64,000 nucleotides of DNA from Halorussus halobius (GTDB lineage: Archaea; Halobacteriota; Halobacteria; Halobacteriales; Haladaptataceae). The notes under the pieces were generated by a model. The model was not told the origin of the DNA and ran no database searches. It worked only from the letters and a program-made list of their open reading frames with translations. The stretch spans positions 434,001 to 498,000 of the forward strand of contig NZ_ML219773.1 in NCBI RefSeq assembly GCF_004765805.1, read 5' to 3'. Positions 27,798 to 35,880 of this stretch are shown here, one piece after another (within the stretch, counting starts at the first letter, position 1; the number at the start of each line of letters is the position of its first letter). Made by a program: the position numbers and the translations under genes.

Positions 27798-29105
27798 ATG
27801 TACGACCGAATCAAGGGATTCCGCGACTTCTATCCCCCGGAGATGGGCGCGCGACGCGAGCTGTTCGACGAACTCGAATCGACCGCGCGCCGGTACGGCT
27901 TCCGGGAAATCGGGACCCCCGCCCTGGAGCGCACGCAGATGTACGTCGACAAGAGCGGCGAGGAAATCGTCGACGAACTCTACGCCTTCGATGACCAGGG
28001 CGGGCGCGGGGTGGCGCTCACGCCCGAACTCACGCCGACCGTCGCCCGGATGGTGGTGGCCAAACAGCAGGAGCTCTCCAAGCCCATCAAGTGGTTCTCG
28101 ACCCGGCCGTTCTGGCGGTACGAGGAACCCCAGCAGGGACGGTATCGGGAGTTCTACCAGACCAACGTCGACATCTTCGGCTCCTCGGACCCCGCTGCCG
28201 ACGCCGAAGTCCTCGCGTACGCGGCCGACGCGCTGACCGGCCTCGGGCTGACGGTCGACGACTTCGAGTTCCGGGTCAGCCACCGCGACATCCTCGGTGG
28301 CTTGCTCGACGCCTTCGACGGCGACGTCGACGTCCGCGCGGCGGTCCGCGCAGTGGACAAAAGCGAGAAGGTCGACCGCGAGGAGTACCACGGCCTGCTC
28401 AACGACGCCGGGCTCTCGTACGCGCAGGCCGAGGAGTTCGACGACCTGCTCGACACCGACGAGGACGACCTCCACGAACTCGTCGACTTCGCCGGGACCG
28501 ACCGCGTCGAGAGCGCGGTGACCAACCTCCGGAACGTCCTCGACGCCGCGGCCGACTTCGGGGCGCGCGAGTACTGCGACCTGTCGCTCCGGACCGCCCG
28601 CGGGCTGGACTACTACACCGGCGTCGTGTTCGAGTGCTTCGACTCGACCGGCGAGGTCGGACGCTCGGTGTTCGGCGGCGGGCGCTACGACGACCTCATC
28701 GAGAGCTTCGGCGGTCAGCCCACGCCCGCGGTCGGGGTCGCCCCGGGCGCGGCCCCGCTGTCGCTGCTCTGCCAGCGGGCCGGCGTCTGGCCCGACGAGA
28801 GCGCCACGACCGACTACTACGTCCTGCAGGTCGGCGACACCCGCGACGTGGCGGCCGAGATAACTCGCGACCTCCGGGCGGACGGTCACGTCGTCGAGAC
28901 CGACGTCTCGGGCCGGAGCTTCGGCGCACAACTCGACTACGCCGACTCCATCGACGCCGAGACGGTGGTCATCGTGGGCGAGCAGGACCTCGCCGACGGC
29001 AACGTGACTGTCAAGGACATGGCGTCGGGCGACCAAACCACGGTGCCGGTCGAGGAGTTCCCGCCCGAGGACGTTCGGCGGCCGACCTACGAGGACTTCG
29101 AGTAG
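27798..29105 (+). CDS. hisS: Histidine--tRNA ligase
   Basis: The 435-residue class II aminoacyl-tRNA synthetase has motif 1 around GFRDFYPPEMGARRELF, motif 2 with FWRYEEPQQGRYREFYQ, and the HisRS signatures GLDYYTGVVFE and FGGGRYDDL. The C-terminal anticodon-binding domain follows (TTDYYVLQVGDTRDVAAEI ... TVKDMASGDQTTV). AAGTAAAAGCTTC about 30 bases upstream is a plausible TATA region. Confidence 0.96.
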   Translation: MYDRIKGFRDFYPPEMGARRELFDELESTARRYGFREIGTPALERTQMYVDKSGEEIVDELYAFDDQGGRGVALTPELTPTVARMVVAKQQELSKPIKWFSTRPFWRYEEPQQGRYREFYQTNVDIFGSSDPAADAEVLAYAADALTGLGLTVDDFEFRVSHRDILGGLLDAFDGDVDVRAAVRAVDKSEKVDREEYHGLLNDAGLSYAQAEEFDDLLDTDEDDLHELVDFAGTDRVESAVTNLRNVLDAAADFGAREYCDLSLRTARGLDYYTGVVFECFDSTGEVGRSVFGGGRYDDLIESFGGQPTPAVGVAPGAAPLSLLCQRAGVWPDESATTDYYVLQVGDTRDVAAEITRDLRADGHVVETDVSGRSFGAQLDYADSIDAETVVIVGEQDLADGNVTVKDMASGDQTTVPVEEFPPEDVRRPTYEDFE

Positions 29106-29434
29106 TCGGTGCGGAGACGCGAGCGTCGTCGATTCGGTCGAACTCCGAGACGGTGCGCGCCACGACGCCTCGGCCGCGTTCCCCCGCTGTTCGGCCCCGA
29201 ACGGCCTCGTCGCAGTCGCTCGTACGTGGCGAACAGACGGCACGGGGTCCAGCAAGTCCACCCTCGGTGAACCGCGGAGCGGTGTGCCGTACTCCCGCGA
29301 GGCCGCTCCGCGACGATGCTCAGGTCACGGGCCGTCTTGGCCCCGCTTTCCGGTTTAAAGCTTTGCGAAAATCGGGAATCCGGCTTGGCGAGAGTTCGAC
29401 TCGAATTAAGTACTCGCGGAGCCAACTCACCGCC
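29106..29434. other. Gene-free interval between hisS and truA
   Basis: 329 bases without a convincing gene. AATTAAGTAC (29404-29413) is the probable TATA box for truA, and GGTTTAAAGC (about 29351-29360) is a second AT-rich patch. Confidence 0.45.
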
Positions 29435-30241
29435 ATGCGCGCCTTCCGGGTCGCCTACGACGGTCGGCCGTTTCACGGGTTCCAGCGCCAGCCCGACGTT
29501 CCCACGGTCGAGGGGCGCATCTTCGACGCATTCCGCGAGTTGGGCGTCGCAGACGGCAAACCCGAGGGGTACGCCGCAGCGGGGCGGACCGACGCCGGCG
29601 CGTCGGCGGTCGCACAGACCGTCGCGTTCGAGTGTCCGGACTGGCTGACCCCCGCGGCGCTGAACAGCGAACTCCCGGCCTCGATTCGGGCGTGGGCTAG
29701 CGCCGAGACGCCCGCGGGGTTCCACGCGACCCGCGATGCCGCGTTCCGGGAGTACGTCTACCACTGGCACGCCCCCGACGCCGACCTCGCGCGGGCCGAG
29801 GACGCGCTCGCCCGACTCGCCGGCCGGAACGACTTCCACAACCTCACGCCCGACGACGAGGGGACCGTACGGGAACTGGACGCGACGGTCCGACGCGGCG
29901 GGACGGACGGGGACGGATACCTCGTCTTTCGGTTGCGTGCCGGCGGATTCGCCCGACAGTTGGTCCGCCGCGTCGTGTCGCTGGTCGGTGCCGTGGCGAC
30001 CGGGGACGCCGGGGTCCCGAAGGTCGAGCGCGTGCTGGGTCCCGAACCGGTCGAGGGACCTGCGGGCGTGGCTCCCGCGCCGGCGTATCCGCTGGTGCTG
30101 GCGGACGTGGCGTATCCCGAACTGACGTTCTCGGTGGACGGGGACGCGGCCGTGAACGCCCGGGAGTCGTTCGAGTCGCTCCGGGTAGAGCGGGCGACCG
30201 GCGCGCGGGTCGCGGACGAGATAACGGCGCGAATCGAATAG
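29435..30241 (+). CDS. truA: tRNA pseudouridine synthase A
   Basis: The 268-residue enzyme converts uridines 38-40 of the tRNA anticodon stem to pseudouridine. The catalytic Asp is residue 53 in AAAGRTDAGASA, preceded by the opening strand RVAYDGRPFHGFQRQP. FREYVYHWHAP and FRLRAGGFARQLVRRVVSLVG are further family segments. ATG 29435 fits the family N-terminus and a TATA box 27 bases upstream. The frame is open far upstream, but only because of base composition. Confidence 0.93.
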   Translation: MRAFRVAYDGRPFHGFQRQPDVPTVEGRIFDAFRELGVADGKPEGYAAAGRTDAGASAVAQTVAFECPDWLTPAALNSELPASIRAWASAETPAGFHATRDAAFREYVYHWHAPDADLARAEDALARLAGRNDFHNLTPDDEGTVRELDATVRRGGTDGDGYLVFRLRAGGFARQLVRRVVSLVGAVATGDAGVPKVERVLGPEPVEGPAGVAPAPAYPLVLADVAYPELTFSVDGDAAVNARESFESLRVERATGARVADEITARIE

Positions 30242-30275
30242 TCGAACGCGGTTTCGCCCGCCGGACCGTCCTCCC

Positions 30276-30334
30276 GGACGCGCCCGCTCGGCAGTCCACG
30301 GGACGCGCCCGCTCGGCAGTCCACAGGACGCGCC
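30276..30334 (+). repeat. 25-base tandem repeat
   Basis: Two near-identical copies of GGACGCGCCCGCTCGGCAGT + CCAC(G/A), at 30276-30300 and 30301-30325, are followed by a partial third. They lie just after truA and run into palindromic element D. Confidence 0.75.
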
Positions 30335-30470
30335 GCGCGCCAGCTCGTGGGCGCGCAAGCGGGGAGGCGCGGGGCGCGGTGCGGTGGCGGTGCGGGGTGG
30401 TCGCGGTGCGGTGGCGGTTGCGGGGCGGTGCAGTGCGGTCGCTCACAGGTCGAGGCAGAAGCTAGCTCCG
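30330..30470. repeat. Dispersed palindromic intergenic element, copy D (half)
   Basis: Only the left half is recognisable. CAAGCGGGGAGGCGCGGGGC is followed by GCGGTGGCGGTGCGG iterations, then the core GCTCACAGGTCGAGGCAGAA and GCTAGCTCC (30435-30469). This core matches the inverse of the right-hand core of copy A. No right arm is seen. Confidence 0.6.
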
Positions 30471-30473
30471 AAC

Positions 30474-30565
30474 CGACGCGACTGTAACTTCGTCAGCGAC
30501 GTAACGGGGACCCCATCATCGACGCGACTGTAACTCCGTCAGCGACGCGACTGTAACTCCGTCAG
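30474..30565 (+). repeat. 23-base tandem repeat
   Basis: Four units of 23 bases start CGACGCGACTGTAACT. Units 1, 3 and 4 are almost identical (30474-30496, 30520-30542, 30543-30565) and unit 2 is degenerate but of the same length. They lie 100-190 bases before the ITPase start and could bind a protein. Confidence 0.75.
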
Positions 30566-30663
30566 CGACGCGACCGGGAATCCGAAACCGACGCAACTCC
30601 GGAACCAACGACTATAACCGCCCCGCAGTTCGACCGCGAACCAACGAGCGTGACTGTCAGAGC

Positions 30664-31209
30664 ATGAGCATCCGATTCGTGACGAGCAACGAGGGGAAGG
30701 TCGAGGAGGCCCGCGAGTACCTCGACGAACCGGTCGAGCAGGTGAACTACGACTACACCGAAATCCAGAGCGACGACCTCGCCGAAATCGCGGTCGCCGG
30801 CGCGAAGGAGGCCTTCGAGGCGACCGGGGGCGACGACCCGGTGGTCGTCGACGACGCCGGACTGTTCGTCGACGCGCTCGGTGGCTTCCCCGGGCCGTAC
30901 TCCGCCTACGCCGAGGACACGCTGGGCGTCGAGCGCGTCTGGACGCTCGCCGAGGCCGAGGAGAACCGCCGCGCGCGCTTCCGTGTCGTCGTGGCGTACT
31001 ACGACGGCGAGCGCGCCGAGACGTTCGCGGGCGCGGTGCCGGGCCGCATCGTCGCGCCGCGGGGCGACGGCGGGTTCGGCTACGACCCGATATTCGAACA
31101 CGAGGGGACGACGCTGGCCGAGATGAGCACCGAGCGCAAGAACGCCATCTCCCATCGCGGCCGGGCGCTGGCGAAGTTTGCCGACTGGCTGGCCGACCGC
31201 GACGAGTAG
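30664..31209 (+). CDS. rdgB: Non-canonical purine NTP pyrophosphatase (ITPase, RdgB/HAM1 family)
   Basis: The 181-residue house-cleaning enzyme hydrolyses ITP, dITP and XTP to monophosphates. FVTSNEGKVEEA is the substrate-binding N-terminus (SNxxK). VVVDDAGLFVDALGGFPGPYSA carries the conserved Asp-Asp and GFPG segment. GGFGYDPIFEH, LAEMSTERKNAISHRGRAL complete the family pattern. ACTATAACC about 50 bases upstream may be its TATA region. Confidence 0.95.
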   Translation: MSIRFVTSNEGKVEEAREYLDEPVEQVNYDYTEIQSDDLAEIAVAGAKEAFEATGGDDPVVVDDAGLFVDALGGFPGPYSAYAEDTLGVERVWTLAEAEENRRARFRVVVAYYDGERAETFAGAVPGRIVAPRGDGGFGYDPIFEHEGTTLAEMSTERKNAISHRGRALAKFADWLADRDE

Positions 31210-31265
31210 CGATTTCCGCCGGCAGGTTCGGCGGGCGCGCCCGACCACGGGTCGCCCAGCGCGGA

Positions 31266-31745
31266 CTACGGCATGTAGCGGACGCTCACCACGCCGTCGT
31301 CGGCTCGGACTTCGACGCGCGAGACGCCGAGGCGCGCGGCCCGCGAGAGGGTGCCCTCGTCGTCGAGGACGTCCTTGACCGCGTCGGCGGTGTCCTCGGG
31401 CGGCACCGTGAGGACGTGAATCTCGCCCTCGCCGGCGCGCTCCTCGCGGACGATTTCGCCAACGTCCTGCTGGGCGGCGAGTTCCCGTTCGCGCCGGGTG
31501 GGCGGTTCCTCGCTGCGCTCGGTGGTGAGGCTGCGCCGGTCGTCGACCTCGACGACCGACCACGTCAGGTTCATCGGCGGGTCGGGCGCGACGGTCGCCT
31601 CCAGGGCGTCGCCCTCCTCGACGCCGGGGTTGGCCGAGAGGGTGTGGACCTGCCCGTCGCGGGCGTCCTGCAGGACGGCCGAGTCGTCCTCGGCGTGAGT
31701 GACGAGGAACGTGCTCGTCTTCTCGCTGGGGTCGGGGCCGGACAT
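31266..31745 (-). CDS. Conserved haloarchaeal protein (DUF5812-like)
   Basis: The 159-residue acidic cytosolic protein has an N-terminal beta-rich part (TSTFLVTHAEDDSAVLQDA ... MNLTWSVVEV), a charged linker, and a small alpha/beta C-terminal domain. I believe it belongs to a haloarchaea-specific family but cannot assign a function. It has no membrane segment. It is convergent with the ITPase and about 80 bases downstream of a membrane-protein gene on the same strand. Confidence 0.6.
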   Translation of the reverse strand: MSGPDPSEKTSTFLVTHAEDDSAVLQDARDGQVHTLSANPGVEEGDALEATVAPDPPMNLTWSVVEVDDRRSLTTERSEEPPTRRERELAAQQDVGEIVREERAGEGEIHVLTVPPEDTADAVKDVLDDEGTLSRAARLGVSRVEVRADDGVVSVRYMP

Positions 31746-31827
31746 GGCGTCGGCTACGGACGCGAGGCCCTTGCCGATTGCGCTCTCGGCCGCGGGCTCC
31801 GGACCATCCGCCCGGCCCCGTGGCGGC

Positions 31828-32442
31828 CTACCGCGCGAGTCGATAGACGACCGGAATCAGCGCGCCCGCGAGTATCGGCGGCGCGACCGCGTACACCGCC
31901 GGGAGCGCGTAGAGGAACTCGACCACGGGCGCTATCAGGGCCGGCGGCGTTCCGCGCTGGCCCGAGGGCGCGGAGACCAACAGCGCGAGGTACAGCGACC
32001 CCACGAACAGGTAGCCCGACGCCGCGAGCAGGGCGTCGGTCCGCCGGCTCGCGGTCCCGCCGGCGCGCCGCCGGTCGGCCCCGACCACGGGCGCGGCCAG
32101 CCCGACCAACAGCAGGACGCCGCCGACGACGAGGAACGCCCGCGAGAACGTCGCGAGCTCGGACTGGCCTGCGGTGTTGAATATCCACACCGGGAGCGCC
32201 AGCACCAACAGGAGCGCGAGCAGGACGGCGAGGAACGCGCCGACCACGGCGTAGGACTTGAGCAGGTAGGAGTCGGTTTCGCCGACCGCCCGCCGGAACG
32301 AGCCGACCACGAGGCTCTGGGACGCGCGGGCGTCGGTCGCCGAGTCTTCCGGGTCGCTCGACGGAGCGCCAGCGCCCCCTGTCGGCGCGCCGGCGTCGTC
32401 CGCCGGAGCGCCGGCGTCGGTCCCGGACTGGGCGTCGGTCAT
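31828..32442 (-). CDS. Conserved haloarchaeal four-span membrane protein
   Basis: The 204-residue protein has a disordered Ala/Gly/Asp/Pro-rich N-terminal tail of about 45 residues and four membrane segments: YAVVGAFLAVLLALLLVLAL, AFLVVGGVLLLVGLAAPVV, GYLFVGSLYLALLVS, and LPAVYAVAPPILAGALIPVV. ATG 32442 is preferred because it gives a plausible N-terminus. An upstream in-frame start would overlap the intergenic repeat. Function unknown. Confidence 0.65.
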   Translation of the reverse strand: MTDAQSGTDAGAPADDAGAPTGGAGAPSSDPEDSATDARASQSLVVGSFRRAVGETDSYLLKSYAVVGAFLAVLLALLLVLALPVWIFNTAGQSELATFSRAFLVVGGVLLLVGLAAPVVGADRRRAGGTASRRTDALLAASGYLFVGSLYLALLVSAPSGQRGTPPALIAPVVEFLYALPAVYAVAPPILAGALIPVVYRLAR

Positions 32443-32741
32443 CTCGTCCGGAGGTTGGTCCGGCGGGGTCAAAAGGCGTGCGATGGCCGAGTGTGTCGAA
32501 CCCACTCCACGACTCCCGTCGGGGCGGCTTCAGATTGCCCCGACAACCGACTCGTCGCGCTCGGTGAAGCGACCGCCAGCCTTGGCGTCCGCGCGAGCGC
32601 AGACTCGCCAGCCGCGGTTCGTCCGCCGCCGGCGAGCGCGCCGAGGGTCTTCGAGGACCTCACCACTCGAACTGGCGTATCTGACCAGTATCGCGATTCG
32701 GAGGCAAAGATTCAAGTACGAAAGCGGGACCAGGACGGCCC

Positions 32742-33881
32742 GTGACCCACGTCCTCGGACGCTCCGACGACCCCGACGGCGAGTCCGCGACCGTCGACCC
32801 CCACGAGTCCGGCGACGCCCGCCCCTCGGCCCGATTCGGTCGCTACCGCGCCCGCGACGGCAGCCACGGCGCGGCGGTCCGACTCGACCTCGACCGGCCC
32901 CACGTCGGCCTCGTCGTGGGCAAGCGCGGCTACGGCAAGTCGTACACGCTCGGCGTCCTCGCGGAGGAACTCGTCCGCGCGGCGGGCGTCGCTCCGGTGG
33001 TCGCCGACCCGATGGGCATCTTCGGGTCGCTGGCGGACCTCGGCGCGACGGTGGTCGACTCCCCCCGCGTGGCCGCCGACGCGCTCGCACCCGGGGCGTG
33101 GTGTGACCTGCTCGGCCTCGCGTCCGACTCCCCGACGGGCGCGCTGGTGTGGCAGGCGGCGTCGGCCCGCGAGACGCTGGCGGGGATGCGGTCGTTCGTC
33201 GCCGACGCCGACACCAAGGCCGAGCGCGCGACTCGCCGGGCGGCCGACAACCACCTCGCGCTCGCCGAGTCGTGGGACGCGTTCGCGCCGGACGGACTCG
33301 CGCCGGCGGCCCTGCTCGATTCCCCCTCGGCCGCCGGGACCAGTGCCGGCACCGTGCTGGACCTCTCGGGGCTGGACGCTCGCCCGGCGAACGCGGTCCT
33401 GCGTGGGGTCGCGGCGGGCCTCTACGACCACTGCGTGTGCGAGCGCCCCGACTGGCTCCCGTGGCTGTTGGTCGACGAAGCCCACGCCTTCTTCGGGGAC
33501 GCGGCCGAGCGCGGGTCCCGGAACGTCGCGGCTCCGGCGCTCCGGACCGCCGTCACGCGGGGCCGCCAGCCCGGTCTGAGCCTCGTCGCCGCGACCCAGC
33601 GCCCGAGCGCGCTCCCGGCGGTGGCGGTCTCGCAGGCCGACCTGCTGGCGGCCCACCGGCTCACCTCGCGGGCGGACCTCGACGCGCTCGCGTCGGCCCG
33701 GCCGACCTACCTCGCGGCGTCGTTCGAGGAACGGCTCCCCGACGCGCCGGGCGAGGTCCTGCTGGTCGACGACGCCACCGAGAGCGTCCACGCGGTCCGG
33801 GTCCGGGAGCGCGAGACGCCCCACGGCGGCGCGAGTCCGCGAGCCAGCGACCGGCGGACGGAGGTGGACTCCCCGGAGTAG
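32742..33881 (+). CDS. HerA/VirB4-like ATPase (DUF87-type)
   Basis: The 379-residue ASCE ATPase has Walker A VVGKRGYGKSYT (about residues 58-69), Walker B LLVDEAHAFF, and a sensor/arginine region TAVTRGRQPGLSLVAATQRPSALP, the pattern of HerA/FtsK-like DNA translocases. It starts at GTG 32742, and CAAAGATTCAAG about 30 bases upstream is a TATA candidate. Unlike genomic HerA it has no NurA or Mre11-Rad50 neighbour, and it lacks the long N-terminal HAS barrel. The N-terminal 40 residues are disordered. Confidence 0.8.
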   Translation: MTHVLGRSDDPDGESATVDPHESGDARPSARFGRYRARDGSHGAAVRLDLDRPHVGLVVGKRGYGKSYTLGVLAEELVRAAGVAPVVADPMGIFGSLADLGATVVDSPRVAADALAPGAWCDLLGLASDSPTGALVWQAASARETLAGMRSFVADADTKAERATRRAADNHLALAESWDAFAPDGLAPAALLDSPSAAGTSAGTVLDLSGLDARPANAVLRGVAAGLYDHCVCERPDWLPWLLVDEAHAFFGDAAERGSRNVAAPALRTAVTRGRQPGLSLVAATQRPSALPAVAVSQADLLAAHRLTSRADLDALASARPTYLAASFEERLPDAPGEVLLVDDATESVHAVRVRERETPHGGASPRASDRRTEVDSPE

Positions 33882-33990
33882 TTCGGCGGTCGCGCCCGGC
33901 ACGACGAGGTCCGGACGGCCGCGAGCAGGCGAGCGGTCGACGCCACGGGTTCGAAAGCGATATCCGCGTCGTCGCGCTCGTCACGACCGA

Positions 33991-34380
33991 ATGTCGGAAC
34001 GCGACCGCCTGAGACCGCTCGCGCTGGTCGCTCTCGGCGGGTTCGCCGGCGCGGTCGCCCGCCACGGCGTCGGGGCGGCGCTGCCCGGCGGCTTCCCGTG
34101 GGCGACGCTCGCGGTCAACGTCGCGGGGAGCTTCGCGCTGGGTGCCCTGCTGTTCGAGGAGCGGCTGGTCGGCCGACTCGGCGCGGAAGCCCGCCTGCTG
34201 GTGGGAACGGGCTTGCTCTCGTCGTTCACCACCTACAGCACCTTCGCGGTCGAGACCGCCGCGCTCTCGCCGACGCTGGCGGTCGCGAACGTCGGCGCGA
34301 ACTACGCGCTCGGGTTCGCGGCGGCCGTGGCAGGTCGGTTCGCCGTGGGCGAGTTCGCGGCGTCGGAGGCGACCGGATGA
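33991..34380 (+). CDS. crcB: Fluoride channel CrcB/Fluc, subunit 1
   Basis: The 129-residue four-helix membrane protein exports fluoride. Family marks are GGFAGAVARHGVG, LAVNVAGSFALGAL and GLLSSFTTYSTFAVE, where the Asn and the Phe/Thr/Ser side chains line the double pore. Its ATGA stop/start overlap with the second crcB implies paired translation, as expected for heterodimeric Fluc channels. Confidence 0.93.
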   Translation: MSERDRLRPLALVALGGFAGAVARHGVGAALPGGFPWATLAVNVAGSFALGALLFEERLVGRLGAEARLLVGTGLLSSFTTYSTFAVETAALSPTLAVANVGANYALGFAAAVAGRFAVGEFAASEATG

Positions 34381-34727
34381 ACGCCGCGCTGTTGGTCGGC
34401 GTCGGCGGCGCGCTCGGAGCGCTCGCCCGATTCGCGGTCGGGAGCCTGCTCCCGGGTGGCGCGCGGGACGTGCTCGCGGTGAACGTCCTCGGAAGCCTCG
34501 CGCTCGGCGCGCTCGTCGCCGGACTCGCCGAGGACGCCGCCCTGCTGACGGTGTTCGGCACCGGCTTCTGCGGCGCGTTCACCACGTTTTCGAGCTTCGC
34601 GGTCGAGACAGTCGACCGGTACGAGCGCGGCCGGCGACGGGCGGCGGTCGCGTTCGCGGCGGCGAACCTCGTCGGCGCGCTGGCCGCCGTCGCGGCCGGC
34701 GGGTGGCTGGCGACCGCGCTCGCCTGA
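34377..34727 (+). CDS. crcB: Fluoride channel CrcB/Fluc, subunit 2
   Basis: The 116-residue partner of the preceding gene has GGALGALARFAVG, LAVNVLGSLALGAL and FCGAFTTFSSFAVETV. It starts at ATG 34377 within a four-base overlap. Tandem, divergent crcB genes usually encode an antiparallel heterodimer, each subunit with one fixed topology. The longer frame upstream of this ATG is a shadow of the first crcB. Confidence 0.92.
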   Translation: MNAALLVGVGGALGALARFAVGSLLPGGARDVLAVNVLGSLALGALVAGLAEDAALLTVFGTGFCGAFTTFSSFAVETVDRYERGRRRAAVAFAAANLVGALAAVAAGGWLATALA

Positions 34728-34817
34728 ACCGTGCCGCCGTCACTCGCCGAAAAATTTAGCATCGACCGGTGCAGTGTGGGAACCGACGCCGACCGCCGGC
34801 GAGCGCGCTGACCGACC

Positions 34818-35753
34818 ATGGCACGGAAATACCGAACCTTCGTCGAGACCGAAATCGCGGACGAACAGTACGTCGTCGCGAAACCGATCGATCCGTCGGA
34901 CGAGTCGGTCCTGCTCGCTACCGACTGGTTCGATGCCGACGACCCCGTCGAGCCACGGTGGGGAGAACCCGTCCGTGCCATGCTCCGTCCCGACCTCGCC
35001 GGCGGGACGGACGGCTCGGGCGACGTGGGAACCGTGGCCCGCGAGCGGGCCGTCGCGCGTCTCGTCGAGGCCGACGGCGACGGCCGGGAGTTCGCCGCGA
35101 GCGAGGTCGAGGCCGAGGCGCTGCTCGACTTCCTCGCGGCCAACGACGTGGTCGCGCTCGATCGCGACTCGGTGGTCCTGCTTCGAGACCCCGACGGGGC
35201 GTCGAGGGAGGTGGTGGTGACGTGGGCAATCGCGCTGGACGCCTGCGTCGACCAGATAGACGCGATGCTGGACCGGCTCGACCGGGCCGACGCGACGCGC
35301 CGGCAGGGCGAGGACTTCGATTACGAGTCGGTGGTCGAGCCGGCGATGGCGACCTACGAGGAGTTCGCAGCGCACGTGACCGCTACCGTGGGTGTGGCGT
35401 CCCCGGAGTCGACCGACTCCGGGGACCTGCAGGTCGTCGCCGACGAGGGAACGCCCGTCGAGACGGCCGATTCGACTGCCGAGACGGCCGATTCGACTGC
35501 CGAGACGGCCGATTCGGCCGCCGAGGCGGACGTCGGACTGCTCGTCGACCGCTTCGAGGACGTCCGGGAGACCGTCGTCCGCCAGCGTGACGAACTCCGA
35601 CAGTTGGCGCTGGGCCGGGCGATGTCTCCCGGGGTCGCGGAGAACCTGACCAGTCTCGTCGAGGCACTCTCGGGGACCGACGACGTGCCGGCGGTGGACG
35701 GCGAGCGAGCGAGCGCGGAGGAAACGAGCGCCGGGGACGACGACTCCCGGTGA
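34818..35753 (+). CDS. Paralogue 1 of an uncharacterised cytosolic protein in the tubulin-like cluster
   Basis: The 311-residue soluble acidic protein shares its N-terminal ~150 residues with the gene at 37047: ARKYRTFVETEIADEQYVVAKP against PRKYRNFTPTEMQDGEYVVAEP, EVEAEALLDFLAANDVVALD against ESEAEALLDYFADNEVLELD, and WAIALDACVDQIDAMLDRLD against WAAAMSACVDKIDETMERFE. The C-terminal half differs and contains a three-fold ETADSTA repeat and a helix. I do not know the fold. It opens the rightward gene set that leads to the AAA ATPase. Confidence 0.7.
   Translation: MARKYRTFVETEIADEQYVVAKPIDPSDESVLLATDWFDADDPVEPRWGEPVRAMLRPDLAGGTDGSGDVGTVARERAVARLVEADGDGREFAASEVEAEALLDFLAANDVVALDRDSVVLLRDPDGASREVVVTWAIALDACVDQIDAMLDRLDRADATRRQGEDFDYESVVEPAMATYEEFAAHVTATVGVASPESTDSGDLQVVADEGTPVETADSTAETADSTAETADSAAEADVGLLVDRFEDVRETVVRQRDELRQLALGRAMSPGVAENLTSLVEALSGTDDVPAVDGERASAEETSAGDDDSR
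35460..35522 (+). repeat. 21-base in-frame tandem repeat
   Basis: Three units of GAGACGGCCGATTCGACTGC + C (last unit with variants) encode ETADSTA. They lie in a disordered linker and are prone to slippage, with copy number changing by whole codons. Confidence 0.8.
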
Positions 35754-35845
35754 CGACCGCTCGACGTATCGGCTCGCCGAAACTCTTCCCGGTGGATTCT
35801 CCCTGCTCGCCCCGTCGACGCGGTCTCACGTCGCGGATACGTCGC

Positions 35846-35856
35846 AAACTTTAGTA
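35846..35856 (+). promoter_or_regulatory. TATA box for the gene at 35881
   Basis: AAACTTTAGTA lies about 30 bases before ATG 35881 in a 127-base gap. It suggests a separate transcription start for the genes from 35881 onward. Confidence 0.5.
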
Positions 35857-35880
35857 TGGAGGAACGAGGTGGGAAAATCG

